Positions 1 to 6,277 of a stretch of 13,561 nt of DNA are shown piece by piece. Each line of letters opens with the position of its first letter. Position 1 is the stretch's first letter. The DNA is from Treponema sp. (GTDB taxonomy: Bacteria; Spirochaetota; Spirochaetia; Treponematales; Treponemataceae), in assembly GCA_024699205.1 (NCBI GenBank), contig JAILQA010000082.1, forward strand, positions 1 through 13,561. The letters are read 5' to 3'. The notes under the pieces were generated by a model. The model was given only the letters and a program-made list of their open reading frames with translations. It was not told the DNA's origin and did not search any database. Position numbers and translations under genes: made by a program.

Positions 1-32
1 AATTGTTTTATGCGGTAAGAAATTATATAGAA

Positions 33-158
33 TTAGTCACGTGTCCATGTACTAGAGGACCAACTATCTATTTTTAAATCCGCAACTTTAAGAGTAGTTC
101 CATTGTTCCACGTTCCAGAAACTGATATTGTAATAATGAAGTTTTCTGTGCCTGTGAT
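33..158 (-). pseudogene. 3' fragment of an unrecognised protein gene (native-looking copy)
   Basis: Read on the minus strand through the loop and left arm, this gives 41 codons ending in TAA at 35-33. The peptide begins ITGTENFIITISVSG and ends SSSTWTRD. It is rich in Thr, Ser, Val and Ile in alternation and has four Trp/aromatic positions, which suggests the last strands of a beta-sandwich such as those found in exported carbohydrate-binding proteins. That is a general resemblance; no family is recognised. In-frame reading is blocked upstream by TGA at 161-159, exactly where the inverted copy begins, so the fragment has lost the rest of its gene at the repeat junction. The loop continues this frame naturally, which marks this orientation as the original context of the loop bases. 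Confidence 0.55.
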
Positions 159-162
159 TCAC

Positions 163-266
163 TTATTACAATATCAGTTTCTGGAACGTGGAACAATGGA
201 ACTACTCTTAAAGTTGCGGATTTAAAAATAGATAGTTGGTCCTCTAGTACATGGACACGTGACTAA
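163..266 (+). pseudogene. Inverted second copy of the same 3' gene fragment
   Basis: The right arm encodes the same last 34 residues on the plus strand, ending in TAA at 264-266. The frame stays open back to base 126, but the residues contributed by the loop in this direction (EVFCACDSL) look unlike a continuation of the beta-rich tail. In the orientation of the downstream genes this would be the end of a gene lying just upstream of pyrKD. Its true upstream part is replaced here by the mirrored copy. If the repeat is an artefact, this is the real 3' end of the neighbouring gene and the left arm is spurious. Confidence 0.5.
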
Positions 267-305
267 TTCTATATAATTTCTTACCGCATAAAACAATTTA
301 TACTT

Positions 306-427
306 TCCACGGTAGGCTATGGAGTGGTGGCGTAAGCCAGTCGGGAGCGAAGCGGACGACCGTCCGTAGGTAAGCCACGGAACAGCCGACCAGCCTTTGT
401 CGTACGGCAAAGGCTGGGACCGCCCCA
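306..427. other. GC-rich structured intergenic segment with four hairpins
   Basis: This gene-free stretch is much richer in G and C than either flank. Reading left to right there are four local hairpins. TGGC-GTAA-GCCA at 328-339 has a GNRA-type loop. At 340-360, GTCG pairs with CGAC around symmetrical GGA/GGA internal bases and a GC-GAA-GC tip. At 363-381, TCCGT pairs with ACGGA and an inner GG pairs with CC. At 390-417 there is a 10-bp stem. The octamer GTAAGCCA occurs twice (332-339, 370-377). A T-rich run follows at 428-440. It could be a REP-like dispersed repeat, a small structured RNA or the end of a mobile element. I recognise no known RNA family, and there are no tRNA, attC or group II domain V signatures. 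Confidence 0.5.
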
Positions 428-440
428 TTTTATTTTTTTT
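390..440 (+). terminator. Possible terminator hairpin before pyrKD
   Basis: A 10-bp perfect stem (390-399 with 408-417) encloses an 8-base loop and is followed, after about 10 mostly G/C bases, by a run of T with a single A (428-440). The gap between stem and T-run is longer than in a classical intrinsic terminator, so termination is only a possibility. It would separate the upstream gene, whose end is seen at 264-266, from pyrKD. Confidence 0.3.
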
Positions 441-462
441 ACTATTATGCTATCTTAAATCC

Positions 463-2274
463 ATGAAAACATTCTATGATTGTAATAATCTTCCTTATCC
501 TGTTTTTGCACAGGGGGGTGTGAGTGATTGTAAGGCTGTAGAAGGGGCGAAACCTGAAGGCAGTGTTTATCTTTTAAAAGTAATTCTTCCTCCGCAAAGT
601 CATATTCCGGCTCCAGGGCAGTTTTATATGCTTCATCCGGAGCGAAGTAACGTTCTTCTTGGTCGCCCGATAAGTGTGTACCATTCTGAACGCCTTGATG
701 GTGGCACGGAGATTCATTTCCTAATCTTAGTAAAGGGAAAGGGCACACAGGAACTTTGTTCTTTGATGAAAGGGGATAAAATCAATCTTCTAGGGCCTTG
801 CGGAAACCGTTTTGAAGCGCCTGCTGCAGCGACTGAATCTAAAGTCTGTATCGTAGGTGGTGGAATTGGCGTTGCTCCTGTCGCGGGTTTTGCAGAAAGG
901 CTCCCAGCCGGTTCTTACGATTTTTATGCTTCTTTTAAATCTGGCTCTTACGGATTAGATTACATCAAACCAGCAGATTTGGTAATCACAACGGATGACG
1001 GTTCTGTCGGTGTTCACGGAATGTTGCCGGCTGCCCTTACAGAAGAAATCTTACGAGAAAAGAAATATACAACAGTTTATGCCTGTGGTCCAACACCAAT
1101 GCTTGCCTATGTAAAGCAGATTGCCGAAAAATGCGGAATACAATGTTTTCTTAGTATGGAAGCGCGTATGGCTTGTGGAGCAGGCGTTTGTCTTGGCTGC
1201 ACAATCGAAACTAAAAAAGGAATGTTGCGCTGTTGTAAGGACGGACCTGTTTTTGACTCCCGTATTCTTCCTTTTGAAAAACCATCTGACACAGTCGCCG
1301 GAATAAAAGTTCAGTCACGCCGTCAGCCTCTTGCTCAAAACGAAGAACCTGATCTTAGCGTAGATATAAAGGGCGTTCATTTTGAAAATCCTGTTATTGG
1401 AAGTTCCGGGGCCTTTGGCTTTGGTACAGAATATCAGACAGTTTTTGATGTAAATCGCCTTGGAGGAATCGCCAGCAAAGGTCTAACTCTTGAACCTCGC
1501 CAGGGAAACAAGGGAATCCGTTTATGGGAGTTTACCGGCGGCCTGATGAATTCAATTGGTCTTCAAAATCCTGGAATTGAATATTTTATAAAAGAAGAGC
1601 TTCCTCAGATGATGGTTCTAAAACCTGTCACTCTCGCAAATCTTAGCGGAAGTACAATGGAAAGCTATGTCGAAGGTGCAAAGCTTCTTGAAAAAACAAA
1701 TGTCCCTATCATCGAGCTGAATATTTCCTGTCCGAACGTAAAAGCGGGTGGTGCAGCCTGGGGAATGACTTGTACTGCCGCAGAACAGATTGTAAAGGCT
1801 GTAAGAGCAGTTACTACAAAACCGCTTATCGTAAAACTTACACCGCAATCTCTGGAGTTGAATGATGTTGCTCTTGCCTGCATAAAAGCCGGTGCTGATG
1901 GAATAAGCTTATGCAACTCTTTCCAGGGAATTGCAATCGATATAGAGCGCGAAGTTCCAGTTTTTGAAAACTTAAAAGCCGGTGTCGGTGGTCCTGCAGT
2001 CAAACCCATCGCCGTCCGCCTCGTCTACGAGTTGGTTCAGGCCATAAACACCCTACCGCCGGAGGAGCGGGTACCAGTAATTGCAATCGGTGGTATAGCG
2101 ACCTGGGAAGATGCCATTGAATTTATCATGGCGGGTGCTGCTGCAATTGAAGTCGGTACCGCAACCTTTGCAAATCCTCTTGCGATGGTAGAAATCATCG
2201 ACGGATTCACTGCCTTTATGAAACGCAAAGGTTATCACAGTTTGGATGAAATGAGGGGAATAATTCAGAAATGA
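463..2274 (+). CDS. pyrKD: Fused dihydroorotate dehydrogenase, PyrK electron-transfer domain plus class 1B PyrD
   Basis: This enzyme oxidises dihydroorotate to orotate in UMP synthesis and passes the electrons to NAD+. From ATG at 463 it has 603 residues. The N-terminal half is PyrK: PGQF at 51-54, the FAD motif RPIS at 68-71, the nucleotide-binding GGGIGVAP at 132-139 and a [2Fe-2S] site at C238, C243, C246 and C257/C258 followed by KDGPVF. The C-terminal half is PyrD: SSGAFGFG at 314-321, SKG at 338-340 and the class 1B catalytic Cys in NISCPN (C423). It ends with VIAIGGI and a phosphate-binding stretch near 539-566. Normally PyrK (about 260 aa) and PyrD (about 310 aa) are separate subunits; here they are one chain in the order K-D. 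The usual orotate-site Asn-Thr reads Asn-Ser (485-486). No clear ribosome site precedes 463. An upstream in-frame ATG at 397 would add 22 residues encoded by the GC-rich hairpin, so I prefer 463. Confidence 0.93.
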   Translation: MKTFYDCNNLPYPVFAQGGVSDCKAVEGAKPEGSVYLLKVILPPQSHIPAPGQFYMLHPERSNVLLGRPISVYHSERLDGGTEIHFLILVKGKGTQELCSLMKGDKINLLGPCGNRFEAPAAATESKVCIVGGGIGVAPVAGFAERLPAGSYDFYASFKSGSYGLDYIKPADLVITTDDGSVGVHGMLPAALTEEILREKKYTTVYACGPTPMLAYVKQIAEKCGIQCFLSMEARMACGAGVCLGCTIETKKGMLRCCKDGPVFDSRILPFEKPSDTVAGIKVQSRRQPLAQNEEPDLSVDIKGVHFENPVIGSSGAFGFGTEYQTVFDVNRLGGIASKGLTLEPRQGNKGIRLWEFTGGLMNSIGLQNPGIEYFIKEELPQMMVLKPVTLANLSGSTMESYVEGAKLLEKTNVPIIELNISCPNVKAGGAAWGMTCTAAEQIVKAVRAVTTKPLIVKLTPQSLELNDVALACIKAGADGISLCNSFQGIAIDIEREVPVFENLKAGVGGPAVKPIAVRLVYELVQAINTLPPEERVPVIAIGGIATWEDAIEFIMAGAAAIEVGTATFANPLAMVEIIDGFTAFMKRKGYHSLDEMRGIIQK

Positions 2275-3602
2275 AATCTAGAAAAATCATATATTTATTA
2301 GGGATGGTACTCACAGTTATGGCAAATATAAATTGCAATAATTCAGCAGATACAAACAAAACAAATCTTGGTTGCACTCAGGAACAGTATGAGGTAAATA
2401 TTCAGAACTCCCTGATTAGTGCAGGATCTCAATCATATTTGGACGGTGTTACAAAAAACTTGATTTCCAAGCTTCAAAATGGCGAAAAAGTTTATGTCGC
2501 AGCCTTGGGAGGTTCAGTTACTGAAGGAGCTGGCGCAGAAGAAGATAAAGTGTATACAAAAGGATACGCTTATCAGTTTGTTGATATGCTCAAGGCCCAG
2601 TATACAAAAGCAGACATACAATTTGCTGGTGCCGGTCTCAGTGGGACTCCGCCTTTACTCGGTGTAATTCGCTATCAAAAAGATGTAGTTGCGCGGCTTA
2701 ATCACACACCAGACCTTTTGATTCTAGAGTTTTCTGTAAATGATGATGGAAGCCAACCGGGCGTTCGTGCTTATGAAGGAATAATTCGCAATGTACTTAC
2801 AGAAAACCCACAAACTACAATTATTTCTTTATATTCGGATGCTAAAACTTATAAAAACTGCCAGGGAGCCTTTGATCCGATTGCAGAACATTATGGGCTT
2901 CCAAGAATCAGTATTCAGAATGCGATTGAAAATCCGTCCTCTAATATTGATGAGGCAAAGTTCTTCTTTGATTACGTTCATCCCACAACTGCCGGTCATA
3001 CTTTTATGGCGAAATGTCTGATGAATGTGATTTCCCTGCTTGATGAAAACGCCTCTGTAAAGTCTGGTGTGGAAGAAGCAAGTTCCGCTGATGAAGCAAC
3101 TTCACACGAAACAAGCTCTGATAAAGCAATTTATATCCTTCCTTCTCCAAAAAACGAAAACTGCTTCTATGAATTGCATCCTCTTTATTCAAATACAGCC
3201 GCTGATGATGAAAATGTCACAATCACAGCAGGAAACTTTTCCGATAAAGATTCAAACTCACAAAGTCTTAAAATTGGCGGTACAGAGTTCCCAGACAACT
3301 GGCATCACACTCGTGGAACCGAAGCTTTCAAAATGACTCTAAACTGTAAAAGTCTGATTTTTGTCTATAAACATCAGGGCTCCTGGCTTGAAGCAAAAGA
3401 AGCCTTTGGAAAAGCTGAAGTTTACATTGATAGTGTAAAAAAGTATACATTTGATGGTAAAAAAGAAGGTGGCTGGAACGATTGTGTACAGGAAATAATC
3501 ATTGACGAAGCAAGTACAGGCATTCATACTGTCGAAGTAAAAATGGCCGCCGGTGATGAAAACAAAGGCTTTACGATTTTAGCATTCGGGTATACAAAAT
3601 AG
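2271..3602 (+). CDS. Exported SGNH/GDSL-type esterase with C-terminal beta domain (copy 1)
   Basis: This is a predicted extracytoplasmic ester hydrolase, perhaps a carbohydrate deacetylase. A signal peptide (KSRK, then a hydrophobic stretch to about 20) is followed by Cys22. The residues before it (ANIN) are a poor lipobox, so lipid attachment is uncertain. SGNH blocks: nucleophile Ser82 in GGSVTEG, Gly in AGAGLSG at 119-125, Asn157-Asp158 in SVNDDG and Asp234-x-x-His237 in DYVHP. A Ser/Glu-rich linker (about 258-290) leads to a C-terminal domain with WHH (344-346), GSWL (370-373), GKAEVYID (380-387) and a closing HTVEVKMA...GFTILAFGY. The start overlaps the pyrKD stop by four bases (ATGA), and a G-rich GAGGGG lies 12 bases upstream, so translation is probably coupled. 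The next gene is a paralogue of identical length. Substrate is not visible from sequence; an acetyl-xylan role is suggested only by the xylosidase nearby. Confidence 0.85.
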   Translation: MKSRKIIYLLGMVLTVMANINCNNSADTNKTNLGCTQEQYEVNIQNSLISAGSQSYLDGVTKNLISKLQNGEKVYVAALGGSVTEGAGAEEDKVYTKGYAYQFVDMLKAQYTKADIQFAGAGLSGTPPLLGVIRYQKDVVARLNHTPDLLILEFSVNDDGSQPGVRAYEGIIRNVLTENPQTTIISLYSDAKTYKNCQGAFDPIAEHYGLPRISIQNAIENPSSNIDEAKFFFDYVHPTTAGHTFMAKCLMNVISLLDENASVKSGVEEASSADEATSHETSSDKAIYILPSPKNENCFYELHPLYSNTAADDENVTITAGNFSDKDSNSQSLKIGGTEFPDNWHHTRGTEAFKMTLNCKSLIFVYKHQGSWLEAKEAFGKAEVYIDSVKKYTFDGKKEGGWNDCVQEIIIDEASTGIHTVEVKMAAGDENKGFTILAFGYTK

Positions 3603-3658
3603 TTATAATCCAGCTGTCCTAAAAATCATACAGTTGTTTTATATATGGAGGAAATATA

Positions 3659-4990
3659 ATGAAAAGACCTAAAAAAAACGTGGTAATTTATGCTCTTTCT
3701 GCAGCATTGATTACTGCAATCACCCTAACATCTTGTGCAACTGATTCAGGAAAAGCACAGTCCGAAAAAGGCACAGAAGCAACAGAATCACCAGAAGGAA
3801 AAACACCAGATGTCGAAAAAAAGACACAGTCAAACAAACCTTTTGGTATTGAAGAAGACCGTTATGCAGAATTGCTTGATATGTCTTTTATTTCAACCGG
3901 TAACACTTACCGTCTTAAAAAAGTAATTGAAAAATTACGTGCAGGTGAAAATGTTTATATTGCAGCTTTAGGTGGTTCTGTTACAGAAGGGGCAGGTCCG
4001 TCAAATTACAAAGACGGATATGCATATCAGTTCAATAAAAAGCTTAGAGCAGCCTACACACCAAACGATGGCGCAAATGTTTATTTTGATGGAGCCGGTC
4101 TTAGCGGTACTCCTTCTCAGTTGGGATTAGTTCGCTATCAGAGTGATGTTGTTGAAGTTCTTGGTCATACGCCTGATTTGCTAATTATTGAGTTTGCGGT
4201 TAATGATGATGGCAGCGACCTGAGTACAAGAGCGTTTGAAGCCCTGGTTCGCAATGCTCTTGAAGCAAATGATGAATGTGCGGTAATCGCTCTTTATTCT
4301 GCAGCAACTTACGGAAACACTGCCAACCAGAAAAAAGTTGTAGCAAACTATTATGGCATTCCACAGGTAAACGTTTTGGCCCTGGTTCAGCGAGCAACCT
4401 CGGCAAATGATTTTACAAAAACGGATTATTACACAGACAATGTTCATCCGACAAAGGCCGGCCACGAAATCCAGGCTGACTGTCTTATGAATCTTCTTGC
4501 AAAAACAGATGCCGCTCCGGCAGAAGAAGCTTTTGCAATTCCAGAAAACTGGTGCAAACCAAATCCTCTGACCAATTTTACCCGTATTTTGGGTGATGAT
4601 GAAAACGTAAAAATTGCAGCCAGTGTTTTTGGCGGTACCGATGATTATACTCAGTCAATCAAAAAGACAGGAAAAGGCAATTTCCCTAAAAACTGGCATC
4701 ATGCATCTGGACAGGGCAGCTTTGTTATGGAAATTAACTGCAAGGCTTTGATTTTGACTTACAAAGAACAGGGCAGCTGGCTCAGCGAAAAGTTTGGTAA
4801 GGCAGATGTTTATGTTGATGGACAATTAAAGGCAACTTACGATGGCGGAAAAGCCGGCGGTTGGTGCAATTGTGTGCCTGTATACATAATTGATGAAGAA
4901 GTAGCTGCCAAACATACCGTAGAAATCAAAATGGCTGACGGCGAAGAAAGCAAGGGCTTTACAATCGTCGCCATGGGATATTCACGCTAG
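3659..4990 (+). CDS. SGNH/GDSL-type esterase lipoprotein with C-terminal beta domain (copy 2)
   Basis: This is a paralogue of the preceding gene, also 443 residues and roughly half identical by eye. It has a clear lipoprotein signal: KRPKK, a hydrophobic stretch and lipobox LTSC with Cys26. A Lys/Glu/Ser/Thr-rich tether (about 27-62) follows, longer than in copy 1. Catalytic blocks: Ser107 in GGSVTEG, Gly in GAGLSG (145-150), Asn182-Asp183 and Asp260-x-x-His263 in DNVHP. The C-terminal domain repeats the motifs of copy 1: WHH (346-348), GSWL (372-375), GKADVYVD (380-387), GGWCNC (400-405), HTVEIKMA and FTIVAMGY. A strong GGAGG at 3647-3651, 7 bases before ATG, sets the start. The 56-base gap from copy 1 contains TATAAT (3604-3609) but no matching -35 box, so co-transcription is likely. 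A surface-anchored carbohydrate esterase is the natural reading; the substrate is unknown. Confidence 0.87.
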   Translation: MKRPKKNVVIYALSAALITAITLTSCATDSGKAQSEKGTEATESPEGKTPDVEKKTQSNKPFGIEEDRYAELLDMSFISTGNTYRLKKVIEKLRAGENVYIAALGGSVTEGAGPSNYKDGYAYQFNKKLRAAYTPNDGANVYFDGAGLSGTPSQLGLVRYQSDVVEVLGHTPDLLIIEFAVNDDGSDLSTRAFEALVRNALEANDECAVIALYSAATYGNTANQKKVVANYYGIPQVNVLALVQRATSANDFTKTDYYTDNVHPTKAGHEIQADCLMNLLAKTDAAPAEEAFAIPENWCKPNPLTNFTRILGDDENVKIAASVFGGTDDYTQSIKKTGKGNFPKNWHHASGQGSFVMEINCKALILTYKEQGSWLSEKFGKADVYVDGQLKATYDGGKAGGWCNCVPVYIIDEEVAAKHTVEIKMADGEESKGFTIVAMGYSR

Positions 4991-5003
4991 ACAAAGGGTT
5001 TTG

Positions 5004-6260
5004 CTATTCCAGATAAATAATTACATTTCCAATGGGGAAGGTGCAGCAGGGATGAATGTATCCGTATGTTTTGTCTGCTGCACGTCTTTTATCAATATCG
5101 GCTGGAATAAAAACACTGTCGCTTTTGCTTACAAGCTTTGAGCGGCACCATCCGCAAGTTCCACGCCTGCACTGAGAAGGAGCTTTTATACCGGCTCGCT
5201 CCAGTGCTACTAATAATGGCTCATCAGAGGAGCAGGAAATTGTTTGAACTCTATCGTGCATTTTTACGGTGAGCGAATAAGTTCCTGCTTTTTCTTTTGG
5301 GAAATCTTCTGATTTTGCTGGCTTGTATTCTTCTGCTGCTCCATAGCGGATTCTTCTATTTTTTATACCAAGCTTTTCACATTCTCTGTCTACTGCTGTA
5401 TACATGGCGCCTGGTCCACACATAAAAACAGAATAATCACTAATCTCTTGTGTATACTTTTTTATAATTTCTGCGGTAATGAATCCTTCTTCAAGACTAA
5501 GTTCATCCATAAAATCGAATGTCGACTTTTTGGCATTTTCTATACTTTCCTCACTCAAAATATTTACCATTTTGAACTTTGGACAGGATTTTTCTATTTC
5601 ATGCATTTCCTTTAAGAAAACTGCATCTTTAAGCGTTCTTGTTCCATAAAGAAGCACAAGATTAAAATCTTCAAAACCATCCCTTATTGCCTGTGCCATA
5701 GAGTAAAATGGTGTGATTCCGCTTCCACCTGCAACGGCAACAATTGTTGGAGCATCCCGCAAAGCTTCATAACTCAGCATATCCAGCGGTGCAGAAGCAG
5801 TGATTTTTGTTCCAACCTTCCAATTGTCAAAAATATATTCAGAAGAAAATCCGCCCTCAACTTTTTTAATCGAAATCATGTATTTTCCTTCAAGAGCTTC
5901 TTTTGGTGAAGAAGCAAAAGAATATGGCCGGGTTATGATTGATTTTCCAATTTGAATTGTAAGGCTGATGTAATCTCCTGCATTAAAATAAGCCAGTTTT
6001 TCTGTTCCCATAGAAGAATCAGGTCCAAATACAAAGCTTTTAAATCCGTTTTCATGATCAATAACATCAGTAATAATCAAATGTTGCTCTTTTGGATGAT
6101 TTGCTAGAGCCATTGCATTTGGGGCATAAGACTCAAGCTCAGGTATTTTTTTATCAGAGGCAGCTTTTATAATTTTTTCCCTAAGACTTCCTATTTTCAA
6201 AAACTTGTCCAGGGTAAGTTCTTTTAAATCTGGTATTTTAATTTTTGGTAATTTTGGCAT
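5004..6260 (-). CDS. NAD(P)H:ferredoxin-type reductase with C-terminal [2Fe-2S] domain
   Basis: This 418-residue cytoplasmic electron-transfer flavoprotein has an N-terminal extension of about 58 residues, Lys-rich and without membrane segment. An FAD-binding barrel follows with RPYSFASSP (111-119), then an NAD(P)-binding domain with AGGSGITPF (177-185) and CGPGAM (281-286). Last is a plant-type ferredoxin domain with Cys364, 369 and 372 (C-x4-C-x2-C) and Cys405 or 406. The order flavin-NAD-ferredoxin is that of phthalate dioxygenase reductase-like proteins. It lies 17 bases after the stop of the FAD oxidoreductase gene, with AAGGAT upstream of its ATG, so it is the second gene of an operon. 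It probably moves electrons between NAD(P)H and that partner. The convergent esterase gene ends 13 bases away, with no clear terminator between them. The final electron acceptor is not identifiable. Confidence 0.85.
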   Translation of the reverse strand: MPKLPKIKIPDLKELTLDKFLKIGSLREKIIKAASDKKIPELESYAPNAMALANHPKEQHLIITDVIDHENGFKSFVFGPDSSMGTEKLAYFNAGDYISLTIQIGKSIITRPYSFASSPKEALEGKYMISIKKVEGGFSSEYIFDNWKVGTKITASAPLDMLSYEALRDAPTIVAVAGGSGITPFYSMAQAIRDGFEDFNLVLLYGTRTLKDAVFLKEMHEIEKSCPKFKMVNILSEESIENAKKSTFDFMDELSLEEGFITAEIIKKYTQEISDYSVFMCGPGAMYTAVDRECEKLGIKNRRIRYGAAEEYKPAKSEDFPKEKAGTYSLTVKMHDRVQTISCSSDEPLLVALERAGIKAPSQCRRGTCGWCRSKLVSKSDSVFIPADIDKRRAADKTYGYIHPCCTFPIGNVIIYLE

Positions 6261-6277
6261 TTTTTTTATCCTTATTT

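Larger units (their letters stand above)
1..298. repeat. Perfect 136-bp inverted repeat with 26-base loop
   Basis: Bases 1-136 are the exact reverse complement of 163-298, compared base by base with no mismatch. Bases 137-162 form the loop, where a further TGAA/TTCA pairing (137-140 with 158-161) is possible. The left arm starts at the first base of the window, so it may extend further. The arms are not simple terminator-like sequence: each contains the 3' end of a protein-coding reading frame plus about 32 bases of downstream sequence. No transposase, target duplication or recombinase lies next to it. It may be a genuine inverted duplication or a fold-back or assembly artefact at a contig end; the sequence alone cannot decide. 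Confidence 0.97.

Noticed and set aside
1..298. Transposon or MITE with terminal inverted repeats
   Set aside because: The arms contain a gene tail rather than transposase-end sequence, and no flanking target duplication can be seen because the left edge is the window edge.
306..427. Known RNA element (group II intron end, integron attC, riboswitch) in the GC-rich segment
   Set aside because: No domain V hairpin, no GTTRRRY/RYYYAAC core sites and no recognisable riboswitch core were found.
222..428. 68-codon minus-strand reading frame across the right arm and GC-rich segment
   Set aside because: It runs through the hairpins and antisense to the gene tail at 163-266, has no ribosome site and no recognisable domain; its openness follows from the GC-rich composition.
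397..462. Upstream in-frame ATG as the start of pyrKD
   Set aside because: The added 22 residues are encoded by the 10-bp hairpin and the T-run (giving ILFFLLLC), not by conserved PyrK sequence. It is not fully excluded, because ATG 463 also lacks a good ribosome site.
3604..3609. TATAAT between the two esterase genes as a promoter
   Set aside because: No acceptable -35 hexamer lies 15-19 bases upstream; AT-rich spacers give such boxes by chance.
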